A stretch of 64,000 nucleotides of DNA, taken from positions 1,224,240 through 1,288,239 of the forward strand of contig JADJXT010000002.1 in the NCBI GenBank assembly GCA_016720115.1. The letters are read 5' to 3'. This DNA is from Sphingomonadales bacterium (GTDB lineage: Bacteria; Pseudomonadota; Alphaproteobacteria; Sphingomonadales; Sphingomonadaceae). The position numbers were made by a program, and so were the translations under genes. Under the pieces are notes generated by a model. The model was given only the letters and a program-made list of their open reading frames with translations, did not search any database and was not told the origin of the DNA. Shown piece after piece: positions 10,318 through 20,279 of the stretch (positions are counted from its first letter, which is position 1; each line of letters starts with the position of its first letter).

Positions 10318-10364
10318 ACACCATCGCCTACACCGGAAATTACACCACGAGCGCGGACGCTAAC

Positions 10365-10417
10365 CCCTCCTCAGGTGCCGCAAAATAATTTTGCTTATTT
10401 CTATAGCTATCAGAGCA
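10365..10417. repeat. 53-bp direct repeat X, copy adjoining IS copy 1
   Basis: Identical to 27511-27563. There, read on the minus strand, it is the leader and ribosome-binding site (GAGGAGGG) of the TonB receptor gene. Here it is detached from any such gene. It contains the short dyad GCAAAATAATTTTGC at 10380-10394, which could be an operator. Confidence 0.9.
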
Positions 10418-10821
10418 CGTTCACGGAGGTATGATCATAATGATCAATTTTCGACAAATTCGATCTGCCACACATTCCAGTTGGAAAACCTAACACAATG
10501 CCTTCGTGGCTTCGCCCCATTGCGCGTACTTCAACAGATTCACACCTTCAATCGGCTTAAATTGAGATATTGGTGCCGCCGTAAAGCCCTGCAAACAGCT
10601 AGAAATCGGCCAAGAGAAAGCTTGCAATGTCTTCAGCATAGTTGGCGATATCCTCGCGAGCAGCTCTGCATTCGTCTAAAGTTATTGCTGTCTCAAAGGT
10701 ATTATTTTCCGGATATTCCATCTAGGTTGCGCGTGGGCGGTTTGGTCAGGCGTTGTTGAGATGCCACCCACAATGTACTTATGAGTCCCGGTCAAAGCCC
10801 CTTTAATCACTCGATAGCTTG
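10418..10821. other. Intergenic stretch without a supported gene
   Basis: These 404 bp are AT-richer than the IS next to them. Frames here lack start signals and resemble no family I know. From the repeat structure this is probably the original upstream region of the TonB receptor gene now at 27506. Confidence 0.5.
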
Positions 10822-12033
10822 CTAATGACCGGCATTTATCGAGCTTCTTGTTCGCAAATTATGAGGACCGAGCTCATCAAGACTTCTTATTCCCATCAGT
10901 TTCATATCTCGTTCTATTTCTGTCCTCATGTTTCCAAGGGCGCGTTCAACTCCAGCTTGGCCTGAGGCAGCCAATGCATACAGATAGAATCGTCCTCCTG
11001 ATACCGCTTTTGCCCCCACGGAAAGCGCTTTTAGGACATGAGTGCCGCGCTGCACTCCTCCTTCACAGATCACATCAATCTTGTCTCCAACCGCATCACA
11101 AATTTCTGCCAGCTGATCAAAAGGCGCACGAGCGCCGTCAAGTTGACGTCCACCATGATTGGAAACCATAATTCCTGTGCAACCAATTTCGACAGCTCGT
11201 AGCGCATCCTCAACACTCATGATGCCCTTCAAAGCGAATTGCCCTCCCCATTGGGAGCAGAGTTTTTCAGCGTCGTCCCAACCCATCGATTGGTCCAGCA
11301 TAGTGGAGAAATAGTCTCCAACGGATACTGCCAAATTTGTGCCCTGTCCCACGTGACCAGATAAATGGGGCATGTCGAATTTCTCTTTCGTCAAGAAATT
11401 CCAAGCCCACATCGGGTGGGAGGCAAAACTAGCCAAGGAAGATAGAGTCAGCTTTGGAGGAGACTTGAAGCCGGTGCGCAAGTCTCGTTCACGATTTCCT
11501 CCCGTTATTGTATCCACGGTTAAAGCCATGACCTCAAAATTTGCATCCCGTGCACGCTCCAAAAGTGTATCGTTAAGGTCGCGATCCTTGTGGAAATAAA
11601 ACTGAAACATTTTGGGGCCCGATGCGATCGGGGCGATTTCTTCCGCTGAAACCGTTGCTAACGATGAGATCCCAAACATAGTGCCATATCTTGTCGCGGC
11701 TCTTGCAACAGCACGCTCTCCCTCATGATGGAACAAGCGCTGCAGCGCGGTTGGAGCACAATAGAAGGGCATGGCTAGTTTTTGCCCCATCACCTCGACG
11801 CCCATATCAATTTGTTCGACGCCTCTTAGTACATTCGGAACCAAGTCCACGTCTTCAAATGCTGCGCTATTTCTGCGGTATGTCACTTCATCATCAGCAG
11901 CGCCATCAATGTAATGGAAGATGGGACTAGGGAGACGTTTTTTCGCTAATCGGCGGAAATCTTCAAAATTATGACAGTCTCTAAGGCGCAACTCAATATT
12001 CCTTGATTTTGGCTCGCGTGTCAAAGCACCCAA
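10822..12033 (-). CDS. FMN-dependent alpha-hydroxyacid dehydrogenase (lactate dehydrogenase-like)
   Basis: Up to 403 residues, the size of the LldD/glycolate-oxidase family. These TIM-barrel flavoenzymes oxidise 2-hydroxyacids to 2-oxoacids. The N-terminal motif FHYIDGAADDEVTYRRN is typical. SNHGGRQLDGA holds the catalytic His and the substrate-binding Arg, and CEGGVQRGTHVLKALSVGAK is the FMN-phosphate region. The first in-frame start is a TTG at 12033 without a clear ribosome-binding site, and conserved sequence begins about 15 residues later, so the true start may be internal. The substrate is not evident. It originally lay upstream of the TonB receptor operon (see repeat X). Confidence 0.85.
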   Translation of the reverse strand: MGALTREPKSRNIELRLRDCHNFEDFRRLAKKRLPSPIFHYIDGAADDEVTYRRNSAAFEDVDLVPNVLRGVEQIDMGVEVMGQKLAMPFYCAPTALQRLFHHEGERAVARAATRYGTMFGISSLATVSAEEIAPIASGPKMFQFYFHKDRDLNDTLLERARDANFEVMALTVDTITGGNRERDLRTGFKSPPKLTLSSLASFASHPMWAWNFLTKEKFDMPHLSGHVGQGTNLAVSVGDYFSTMLDQSMGWDDAEKLCSQWGGQFALKGIMSVEDALRAVEIGCTGIMVSNHGGRQLDGARAPFDQLAEICDAVGDKIDVICEGGVQRGTHVLKALSVGAKAVSGGRFYLYALAASGQAGVERALGNMRTEIERDMKLMGIRSLDELGPHNLRTRSSINAGH

Positions 12034-12552
12034 CGTTTGTTAAGTGTCCTTTTTGCGGTTTCATTCTTTCGTCATCCTCGCGCATTACAAATTGTGAAAA
12101 CCTGATTGGCATTCGACTGCTGGGGTTTCGGGCTTTGTTGCCTACACCTAAGAATATTGAAAAATGGCCAAATATTGAAATCTCTGCACTTATCACTCTA
12201 CCCAAACTACCATGAGAGTCTTTGACGAATTGCTTCAATAATTGTCAGTTTGGTGCGGCCAGTCAGTCAACTTCGGGTGCGGTCCCATGCGAAAAATGAC
12301 GGATAACCGCCATTATGTGAAATGTCGGAAAGTGGGCCGCTAACAGAAGGACCGCTTTTGAAAAATCCAGGCGCCAAGCGGTCTCCGCGAGATCAAATCC
12401 ATATCTCTAGGACCGCTAGTCGAAAAGATTGAAATCGAAAGGGAAGTTTAGATCGTCTCCATAAGCAGAAGACGCCACTGCGACTCAAAGCCTCACCTTG
12501 CCTTTGAACTACTTAGCCACTAGTGTTCCACGAATGTTCTCGGAGGCAGATC
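12034..12552. other. Intergenic stretch, probable junction of two DNA blocks
   Basis: I see no gene in these 519 bp. Composition changes near 12240, from AT-richer sequence upstream of the dehydrogenase to the block with DUF5131, TcmP and transfer genes. No IS end or long inverted repeat marks the change. Confidence 0.4.
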
Positions 12553-13302
12553 ATGTCTGACAACAGCGCAATCGAATGGACCGACGCCACTTGGAACCCG
12601 GTGACGGGCTGCACGAAGATTAGTCGAGGCTGTGACAACTGCTACGCTGAAAGATTTTCTGAGCGGTTCCGTGGAGTTCCGGGCCATCCGTTCGAAAGCG
12701 GTTTCGACCTTACACTTAGACCTGCTCGGTTAGAACAGCCACTTGGCTGGCGACGTCCCCGAATGATCTTCGTCAACTCGATGTCAGACCTATGGCACAA
12801 GTCAGTTCCGTTCGAATACGTCGATAGAGTTTTCGATACGATGGAGAAGGCCGATTGGCACGTTTATCAGCTCCTGTCGAAGCGCAGCTCTCTCATGTCG
12901 AAGTACCTCCGAAAGCGGTATCGAGATCGGCCCTGCCCTCAACATATTTGGTGCGGGGTTTCAGTCGAGGATGCCCAAGCTAAAAGTCGAATTTTGCACC
13001 TCCAAGGCTCGCAAGCGGGCGCGCGTTTCCTGTCGATTGAGCCATTGATCGGCCCGGTGGGAGAATTGGACCTCTTTAATATTGACTGGGTGATTGTGGG
13101 CGGAGAAAGCGGTCCGCGGGCAAGGCCAATCGATCCCCGTTGGGTTCGAGAGGTGCGAGACCAATGCATAGAGCAAGACGTCGCCTTCTTCTTCAAGCAA
13201 TGGGGTGGGTTCAGGCCCAAGGACGGTGGAAGGAAACTCGACGGGCGAGAATGGAACGACTTCCCCCAAAAATTCAAGGCTGCGGTGGAGAATGCTGACT
13301 AA
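12553..13302 (+). CDS. DUF5131 (phage Gp37/Gp68-like) three-Cys-motif protein
   Basis: A 249-residue protein. It opens with the family hallmark IEWTDATWNPVTGC, then SRGCDNCYAERF. The three Cys in GCTKISRGCDNC are the three-Cys motif and could hold an iron-sulphur cluster, as in distant radical-SAM relatives. Later conserved stretches are FVNSMSDLWH, HIWCGVSVED, FLSIEPLIGP and WVIVGGESGP, with the C-terminal FFFKQWGG. The ATG at 12553 follows GGAGGCAGATC and is preferred to an ATG 30 bp upstream. It overlaps the next gene by one base (TAATG). Its biochemical function is not established. Confidence 0.9.
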   Translation: MSDNSAIEWTDATWNPVTGCTKISRGCDNCYAERFSERFRGVPGHPFESGFDLTLRPARLEQPLGWRRPRMIFVNSMSDLWHKSVPFEYVDRVFDTMEKADWHVYQLLSKRSSLMSKYLRKRYRDRPCPQHIWCGVSVEDAQAKSRILHLQGSQAGARFLSIEPLIGPVGELDLFNIDWVIVGGESGPRARPIDPRWVREVRDQCIEQDVAFFFKQWGGFRPKDGGRKLDGREWNDFPQKFKAAVENAD

Positions 13303-14480
13303 TGGCTCAGCCTCCGGTGCTGCCGCGAGAGTACCACGATCGCGAGCAAACGTTCGTCAAGCACATTATCTTGCGAGGCTATTTGCAAAAAGTCGCTTAT
13401 AATATCCTCTCGGCGTGGGACGACTTCACATTCGTTGACGGTTTTTCAGGTCCTTGGGAGGCGAGGTCAGAAGAGTTTGCTGACACATCATTCGGCATAG
13501 CGATCAGGGAGCTCCGAGAGGTTCGGGAGTCCTTCCGCCTTCGCGGAAAAACGAAGTGTTTGCGCTGTGTATTCGTGGAGAAGGAGGCGGAGCCCTTCGA
13601 ACGCCTCAATGGCGCCGCTGGAGGCGCAGCGGACCTTCACGCCCGCGCCATCCACGGCACGTTTGAGGACAATATCCCGGAAGTCCGTCGTTACGTTGGC
13701 TCCTCATTTGCACTGACGTTTGTAGACCCAACCGGGTGGAGCATCGACCTCAGCCGCATCGCTCCACTCCTAAGACAACGGGGGGAGGTGCTCATCAACT
13801 TCATGTACGAGCATTTCAAAAGGTTTGTGGAGGACGAACGTCCCGAAATACGCGCTTCGTATGACAAGCCCTTCGGCGGCTTGCCTTGGCGCAAGATGAT
13901 TGACGAAGAGATGTCCAACGGCCTTTCTAAGGAAGAGGCCATTCTGGAGGTCTTCAAAACCGCAGTGAAAGAGGTATGCGGTTTCGACTACGTCGCTAGC
14001 GCCCGCATTCGTCATCGCAAACTGGACAAGTCGCATTTTTATCTCGTCTACGGCACGCGGCACCAGAAGGGCTTGGAAGTATTCAGGCAAGTTGAACGCA
14101 CAGCCCTTAGCGCAGAGGAGTTCTTCCGAATTGAAGCGAAGGACCGCGCAATCTCCGCGACTGGGCAACAAGGACTCTTCGAAGATTTGCCGCACAATGC
14201 AGAAGAGACTGCAAAGGTTCATTGGCACGAGGAAGTGCGAAAGGCGCGCATGTGGAGCGAGCAATTTATTGGCGGGGAAGCTGTGGTTCTTTTTGAGGTG
14301 CTGGCAAGGCGCATCCAACAGCGCTTCTCTGTTACCCTTCCGGAGTTGAAAGACCTGCTGGTGGATATGAAGAATGAGGGGCTGATCGAGTTTGACGGCC
14401 TAACGGGCCAACAAAGAAAGCCACGCCCTGGCGTAACCGTCCGTCGAACCGAGAAGCTTGAAAACGCAGTGCAGAACTGA
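13302..14480 (+). CDS. tcmP: Three-Cys-motif partner protein TcmP
   Basis: A 392-residue protein of the TcmP family, which is defined by occurring beside three-Cys-motif proteins such as the gene just upstream. The N-terminal motifs fit: KHIILRGYLQKVAYNIL, then FTFVDGFSGPWEA, the family's D-x-F-x-G-P signature, and later ALTFVDPTGW. These recall a Rossmann-like methyltransferase fold, although function is unproven. The C-terminal 100 residues look like a winged-helix domain (ELKDLLVDMKNEGLIEFDG). Start and upstream stop overlap, so the pair is coupled. It converges on the relaxase gene across 181 bp without other features. Confidence 0.85.
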   Translation: MAQPPVLPREYHDREQTFVKHIILRGYLQKVAYNILSAWDDFTFVDGFSGPWEARSEEFADTSFGIAIRELREVRESFRLRGKTKCLRCVFVEKEAEPFERLNGAAGGAADLHARAIHGTFEDNIPEVRRYVGSSFALTFVDPTGWSIDLSRIAPLLRQRGEVLINFMYEHFKRFVEDERPEIRASYDKPFGGLPWRKMIDEEMSNGLSKEEAILEVFKTAVKEVCGFDYVASARIRHRKLDKSHFYLVYGTRHQKGLEVFRQVERTALSAEEFFRIEAKDRAISATGQQGLFEDLPHNAEETAKVHWHEEVRKARMWSEQFIGGEAVVLFEVLARRIQQRFSVTLPELKDLLVDMKNEGLIEFDGLTGQQRKPRPGVTVRRTEKLENAVQN

Positions 14481-14661
14481 CGCGATCCCAATCCTGGCGT
14501 TGCCCACTTCGCACAGTTTGTCGCAGTAGATCCTATAGCTGGTAGGCAGCTCGAATGCTCATCGCGCAAATTTGTTTGGTGGCTGCTTTCAGGCGGAGCC
14601 AATTGGCCTTGGAATGTCCGAAACTGAGGCGCAAGGCGGCCATTCTTGGGCCACCATCTCG

Positions 14662-17571
14662 TCAAATCCCAAAGTCCATCGAGCGGTTGCGCTCTTTGGC
14701 GAGCTCGGGTTCAAAAACCTTGGGACTCTTCTCAGCTATGGCTTTTCCGGTCCCCACCTGCGCAGCAGCTTTCAATCGCTCCGTGACTTCCAACGCCGAT
14801 GATTTCTCGCCTCTGTTCTTGGAAACAGCGGCACCGAGCCTTGCAGCGCTGTCGACCACAAGTGTGAGATGATCGCGAAGCCGGGTCACCGTGACCAGGA
14901 AGGTCTTCTGGTTGGCAAGATTGCGCTCGCGGCTATCCATCACCGCAATTCCTCGATCGGAGGTCAGGCCCTGCGCCATGTGAGCATTGAGTGCATAGGC
15001 CAGATCAAGGCGTTTGAGCATCGGATCGTCTTTCCCGAGCTTCTTTTCGATGCCCTTGGACGTCTCAACAGTGACCTGATCGCCTTCGATACGAGTGACC
15101 CGGGCCCGGTCGGCGTTGAACAGCCCGCGCCGGTGGTCGTTCCTAGTCCAGCGGATGCGATCGCCTTGGTGGACCTCAAGATGGCGCCTGTCGAATAGCG
15201 CAAGATTGTCGTCCTTCCCCGCGTGCCCGATACGAGAGGGGTTGAGCTTGCTTAGCCTGCCATGCTTGTCCTCAAGCTCGACAATGCCTTTCCGGTCGTC
15301 GACCTTGCGCACCAAATAGTCTCCGCGCTTGAGGCCAAGCGCGCGTTCGAGTTTGGCGACCTCGAGCACCATGCCAGGCCGGTAGGCGGCGAGGTATCGC
15401 AGTTCTTCCCGCGTAAGATTGGCGCGGTCGAGAACTTCAAGTTCGAGCTTTTCGGGGCCAATCTCGCGGTTTGCGGCAAGACCAGTCTGGACGGCTTCGT
15501 TGACGGCGGCGCGGATCTTGCGACCCGAAGCATAGATCGCGGTCCGCTCCCGCTCTTCTGCCGGAAGCGACAGCCAGCGCTCGGCAGCAACAATCGCTCC
15601 ATCCCCCTTGGCTTCGACCGTATTGTGCTTGAGGTGGTCAAGCGCCGTGCGGACCAGCCCGGCCTGCGCTGCCGCCTGTGCCTCGCGCAGGATGGGATCG
15701 CGCCCACGCAGGTTGGTGTTCATCTGCGCCTGAGCAATTCCTCCCTGCTGCAGGAGATCGAATGGCTTGCCGGCATCGACCGCGCCTAGTTGCTTACGGT
15801 CGCCCATGAGCACCAGGCGGTGGGCACCGGCGCGATTGGCGATGCGGATGAGCTGCTCCTTGTCCGCATTGGAGACCATCGAGGCTTCGTCGAGGATAAG
15901 GACACTGCCGCCAAGTTCCCTGCGTGCCTCGCGATCGAGGCTGGACCGCCCCTCTGCCTCGCTGATCGGTTTCCAACGCTTGAGGAAACTCGCGAGCGTC
16001 TGCGCCTCGATACCCGTGTCGCGTTCGAGCATCTGAACCAGCGTGTTCTGCACCGACAGGCCAAGCAGCTTGTGACCCTCATGGCGCAGCACATCGGCGA
16101 CCGGCTTCAAGACGCTCGATTTGCCAGCGCCGGCAACACCCTGCACGGCAATGGTCCGATCACGTGATGTCAGGATAAGTCGAGCTGCGCCCAGCTGGCC
16201 CTCATTGAGCTTGAAACCCTGATTGACGAGAGCGGAAGCCTGGACACTGGCGTCGGCTCGCCGCTCGGCAAGAATGGGTTCGACAGCGCCCTTTCCTTCA
16301 TTGGCCCATGCAAGAATCCGAGCCTCGCGCTCGACCTCTTCTCGGCTTGCCAGCCACCCCTTGTGCTCGCCCTTGCCCCGCAGCAGATGCCCTGAACGCA
16401 CCAGCGAGCGCACTGCTTTCTCGACATCAGCAATGGTGGTTGGCAGGCCAAAATCGAGCGCTGCCTTGTACAGGTCCTCCCGTGCAAAGCCTGCCTCGCG
16501 CTGCGCTAGGTGGCGCACTGCCGAAGCCACGGCCTGGGACGCTGCAATCTCTTGCGGCCCCCTTTTGAGAACATGCTCCGAGACGAGAGGATCGTGCTCC
16601 TTGCCCTTGATGCGCGCGGCAAAGTCCTTGAGCAGCGCCAGGCCGCGCTCAGCCAGGCAGGGCCCCTTTGCGTCGGCAGCGGTGCGCTCGCTGGCTCTCG
16701 TCTTGGCGGTATCGACCAGTCTTGGCAGGTCGAGGCCGACAGTCTTCGCAGCCGCTTGCCATTGCTCGCCCAGGACCGTGCGATCCTCGATCGGCTGCTT
16801 GGGCGATCGGGTGGCGAGCGCCGCGATCTTGCCCGCTTCGAGCCCCGGACCTCGGCGTGCTTCGAGCACTTCCTTCCGCCGCGAGGAGAAGGCCATCACC
16901 TGATCGCGCGAGATCCCGCAAGCCTCGAAATTGCCGTGCTTGCCAACCGGGCCAGTCTCGTAGCCAAGCTTCTCGACTGCGATCCGGAAGCGCGCCATGG
17001 CGATCGAGTTGAGCAGAGTGCCAAGCGCAAAGAGCCTGTCGTTCTTGAGCGTTCGCCACTTGCCGTCCTTGCCCTGGGTCACATTGGCAACGACGGCATG
17101 GAAGTGCAGATTGGGCTCCTGGTTGCGATTGGTATCATGCTGGAAAAGGCCGACCGCGAGATTGCCAGTCGCAACGGTCTTGATCTGGCCTCTGTCGACA
17201 AGGCGGGTTTCAGCGGCATTCTTCTCGGCCCATGTGAGCGCCTCTGTTACCGCCTCGCGATAGGCAGCAACGATCCGCTCATCCTTTCCGACCAGGGCCA
17301 ACAGAGACCAGCTTTTGGGGAGCGAAAAGGTCAGATCGGTGCCCGGCCGATGTGCCTGTCCAGGATTGCCGACGCTCGAGCCATCGGGAAGTTCGCCGCG
17401 CAACAAGGCATCGAATTGCCTGGTCTCAACGCGCCCTGATAGGCCAAGTGATTTCGCGCCTTCGCCGACCCACTGCCCGGAACGATCGGCATCGGCCCGG
17501 GCGTAGTAGTTGTCGTCGGCAAAGTAGCTGGCGGCAGCAGAAGGCGATCGGACATTGGCGATCGAGAGCAT
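14662..17571 (-). CDS. MobF conjugative relaxase-helicase (TrwC/TraI type)
   Basis: A 969-residue protein. The N-terminal relaxase domain has Tyr16, Tyr22 and Tyr23 as nicking candidates and the metal-binding histidines His145, His156 and His158 (EPNLHFHAVVANV). A RecD-like helicase follows with the Walker A motif VQGVAGAGKSSV, Walker B LILDEASMVS and GDRKQLGAVDAG. It would nick oriT and unwind the transferred strand. It is the last gene of a three-gene cassette in the order accessory protein, coupling protein, relaxase, as in trwABC of plasmid R388. No mating-pair (T4SS) genes are present, so this unit would be mobilisable only. Confidence 0.93.
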   Translation of the reverse strand: MLSIANVRSPSAAASYFADDNYYARADADRSGQWVGEGAKSLGLSGRVETRQFDALLRGELPDGSSVGNPGQAHRPGTDLTFSLPKSWSLLALVGKDERIVAAYREAVTEALTWAEKNAAETRLVDRGQIKTVATGNLAVGLFQHDTNRNQEPNLHFHAVVANVTQGKDGKWRTLKNDRLFALGTLLNSIAMARFRIAVEKLGYETGPVGKHGNFEACGISRDQVMAFSSRRKEVLEARRGPGLEAGKIAALATRSPKQPIEDRTVLGEQWQAAAKTVGLDLPRLVDTAKTRASERTAADAKGPCLAERGLALLKDFAARIKGKEHDPLVSEHVLKRGPQEIAASQAVASAVRHLAQREAGFAREDLYKAALDFGLPTTIADVEKAVRSLVRSGHLLRGKGEHKGWLASREEVEREARILAWANEGKGAVEPILAERRADASVQASALVNQGFKLNEGQLGAARLILTSRDRTIAVQGVAGAGKSSVLKPVADVLRHEGHKLLGLSVQNTLVQMLERDTGIEAQTLASFLKRWKPISEAEGRSSLDREARRELGGSVLILDEASMVSNADKEQLIRIANRAGAHRLVLMGDRKQLGAVDAGKPFDLLQQGGIAQAQMNTNLRGRDPILREAQAAAQAGLVRTALDHLKHNTVEAKGDGAIVAAERWLSLPAEERERTAIYASGRKIRAAVNEAVQTGLAANREIGPEKLELEVLDRANLTREELRYLAAYRPGMVLEVAKLERALGLKRGDYLVRKVDDRKGIVELEDKHGRLSKLNPSRIGHAGKDDNLALFDRRHLEVHQGDRIRWTRNDHRRGLFNADRARVTRIEGDQVTVETSKGIEKKLGKDDPMLKRLDLAYALNAHMAQGLTSDRGIAVMDSRERNLANQKTFLVTVTRLRDHLTLVVDSAARLGAAVSKNRGEKSSALEVTERLKAAAQVGTGKAIAEKSPKVFEPELAKERNRSMDFGI

Positions 17572-17954
17572 GGCCCTAACCCTCGATTAGACGCACTGAT
17601 TGCACTGGCTTGGGCATCAAATATCCGGCTCGATATCGCCCACATCGGGTTCGTCACGGTCAGGTACATCCCTCTCCTTGTCGTGGGCCGCGCCTCCAAG
17701 AAGATCGCGCTGTCGTCGCTCGTGATCGGCGAGAGTGCGTTGCTCTTTGCTTTCCTTGACTGGATGCGGATGAGGACTGACGCCGGGCCTTTCTGACCGC
17801 TCGGCGGCGTGATCATTGGGCGCTTTGCGGCTGCCGGGTTCGAGTGGCAGTTCGCTCTGTCGACCGGTCGATTGATCAACTGGCAGGTGCCCCTTGTTGG
17901 CGGCTTCTGCAGCAGCTTGTCTGTCCTGTGCTGCACACATCTGGTCGTCCGGCG

Positions 17955-19960
17955 TCACCTCCTGCGATTTGCCCTTCGCGTGGCGACCTTGTGATCTGCG
18001 ATTGGGACGTTTCCGCTGGTCGCCATCGGCATCCCGGCCGGGATGCTTGTCGTCGCGGCGACGGCGTTCACCGGATCGTCGCCGTCGCAGCCGCGTTGTC
18101 CGGATACTTCCCCTTCGTCCGGTCCGACTTTCACCGGCTTGGCCACCGTTTTCGCGGGTCGTTGGATCGCGCGAGGGATGAACCCTTCGGCAATGCGAGG
18201 CCAATGCCGGGGCTCTAGAGTGACCGGTGCGGTCGGAAGTCCTTCGGGAAACTTGATGTAGCCTTCAAGGCTCTTGAGCCCCATGAACTCATCGGGAAGC
18301 AACAAGGGAGCGATTTCGCGGCGGGCTGTCAGGCTCACCGCATCGCGGGCGCTGTTGTGACCATAGCTCTGGTTCTCTTCGACCTCGCGGACCTCGCGGT
18401 GGCCGACCGAGTCCGAACACCAGGTAGCGGTCTCGCGGTCGGCCGTACCGAGCATGAGCTTGGTCTTGGCGAGCGACGACAAGGTCATCGCCATGTTCTC
18501 TCCATAGACCTCCTTGAGCTTGGCAAAGGCGTGCACACCTGTGACGATCGCACCGCCGTAATTGCGCGCTGTCTGCAGGCCCTTTTCGAGCGAGGGAAGC
18601 CGGTGCAGCGCGCCCAATTCGTCGATCAGGAACCACAATTTGAGGTCGGGCGTGGTCCGCCCTGTCATCAGCGTGTTGATCGCCGTGTCGAGCCACAATG
18701 TGAGCATCTGCGAGAGCACGGTAAGATCTGCGTAGCGCGCTGAAAGGAACAGGAACGATCCTTCCTTGCCCTCGCCTTTGACCCAATTTCGGATCGAAAA
18801 AGGTTCGCCCTCGGTGGGCAGCAATTGCAGCGCCTTGGCGTTCACGTTGAACACCGCACGCACCGATTCAGCCATCTTCGCAGCCTGGGGATCGGTCATT
18901 GGGCCCGCCATCGTGTCTTCGAGCAGCTTGTGCAGGTCAGGAAGATTGGCGTTCATGAGGTCGCTTGCGAGCGCCGCGTTGGTGCCCTTCCCTTCTCGAG
19001 CAGCTTGAGACAGGTCTCGACGAAGAGCGTCCGAGCGCCGAGCACCCAGAACTGCTCCGCCCCGCCGCCATCATGCGGCACAAGCGATTCCGCAGCGGCA
19101 TGGAACTCGGCGCTGGTGGTGCAATCATTGAAGACGCTCCATGCCGGACAGCGGGTATCGAGCGGGTTGAGGATGACATCGCGATCGGGCTCGTAGAAGC
19201 CCTCGATAAAGGCGCCCGTGAGATCGAAAATGACCGCGCGCTCTCCCCTCATGCGGATCTCATCGACAAGCTCGAAGAGCGCCACGGTCTTGCCCATACC
19301 GGTGGTTCCGACGAGCATGGCGTGACCCTGCTCCTGCCGCCACGGGTAGCTGACACCGGCGATATGCGCGGGCGTATAGAGACCCGCAGCGCGCAGGGCC
19401 GTTTCGCCTGCAAGGCGCCATTTCCAGCCCATTTCGCGGCCGTACTCGCGGGCGCGGGCGCGGCGGTTGTACCGGGCTATATCGGTCTCAAGTTCGCTCA
19501 GGGAAACGAGCTGCGCACCGCGCAGGTGACGCTTGCGTTTCGAACGCTCGCCGAAGTGCTCGGCGACCCACCAGAAGGCTGCAAGGAGCGGGGCGAGCCA
19601 GAGCGCAGATAGCAGCATGGCCTGTTTTGCGGTGGCGAAGAACAGAGTCCAGGCCTCGCGCATCGGCGGGAAGTCCCTCACCACTGCCATGGGAAAGGCA
19701 ACCAACTCGCCATCGGGCAGCCGCAGGTTCACCAGCTTGTCCGGATCGAACTCCATGAAGCCATAGGCAGAGGCATAGACATGCATCCACAAGAGGTAGG
19801 CCTGGTAGTCGGTAAGCATACTGCTGACCCGCCACCAGACGGTCGCCAGAACGACCAGAACAGAGACGACAAGCGGGAGCTTGAAACCCGCAGCGAACAT
19901 GAAACCGAAGTGCCCGAGAAGCTGGGTGCCGCGCGTGAAATTGACGATGCTATTCTTCAT
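17955..19960 (-). CDS. Type IV coupling protein, TrwB/TraD-like (frameshifted)
   Basis: The N-terminal half has two membrane segments (residues about 25-45 and 100-120) and the Walker A motif LVGTTGMGKTVALFEL. The C-terminal half has LWFLIDELGALHRLPSLEKG with Walker B. They are separate frames because a G run near 18985 is one base short (LLEKGRGTNAALASDLMNA when restored). The start ATG at 19960 follows AGGAGACGAGCA. The frame ends at 17955, but a neighbouring frame down to 17617 reads as a hydrophilic, acidic tail ending DVGDIEPDI. A second indel near 18060-18110 may join it, which would leave only 45 bp before the relaxase. It links the relaxosome to a secretion channel. Confidence 0.88.
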
Positions 19961-20279
19961 TGCTCGTCTCCTTTTCGCGCGAAGGAATGAAGCCGAGCTG
20001 TGCGAGGCGGCGATGGTAAGCGGCATGAGTTCGCTTGCGCAGAGTGTCGTCGGAATGGCTCGCAAGCAGTGCATCGAGCGCGGTGGTGAGGAACACCAAC
20101 TGGCGGGCCGGATCGGTCCCGCCGGGACGGTCGGCATGATCGTTGTCGCGGTTCCAGGCGGCGACCAGATGGTCGCGAATGACCACGCTCACGCTGGTCT
20201 CGCGGAGGTTAGACTGCTCCAGAATCCAGTCCGCGATCAGCGGCGGGACGTAGGTCTGGAGGACCCTGTAACGTTGCAT
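19950..20279 (-). CDS. TrwA-like relaxosome accessory protein (ribbon-helix-helix)
   Basis: A 109-residue protein. RYRVLQTYVPPLIADWILEQ, then TSVSVVIRDHLVAAW, fits a ribbon-helix-helix DNA-binding fold in which the strand and two helices are at the N-terminus. In trwABC-type cassettes a small protein of this fold comes first, binds oriT and represses the operon. Its stop overlaps the coupling-protein start. GGAAAG precedes its ATG. Family membership is inferred from position and fold, not from clear sequence motifs. Confidence 0.6.
   Translation of the reverse strand: MQRYRVLQTYVPPLIADWILEQSNLRETSVSVVIRDHLVAAWNRDNDHADRPGGTDPARQLVFLTTALDALLASHSDDTLRKRTHAAYHRRLAQLGFIPSREKETSNEE

Larger units (their letters stand above)
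8942..10364 (-). mobile_element. IS256-family element, copy 1
   Basis: The element is 1423 bp long. Inverted ends are GGTCGCGTCCGTCAAGG at 8942 and GTTAGCGTCCGCGCTCG read inward from 10364; both continue TGGTGTAATTTC. It is the same element as 27564-28984, apart from one extra A near 10047 and a six- against five-A run near 10150. Just outside the left end is CCTCCTCG and outside the right end CCCTCCTC, similar but offset by one base, so a target duplication is not proven. Its right flank is the 53-bp repeat also found beside copy 2. Confidence 0.92.

Noticed and set aside
8931..10372. CCTCCTC on both sides of IS256 copy 1 as a target duplication
   Set aside because: The two copies are offset by one base from the IS ends, and the right one belongs to repeat X, so the match may be chance.
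10391..10759. 122-codon plus-strand frame after IS copy 1
   Set aside because: There is no ribosome-binding site or recognisable motif, and it begins inside repeat X.
16510..17439. 309-codon plus-strand frame
   Set aside because: It is antisense to the relaxase domain with its His triad.
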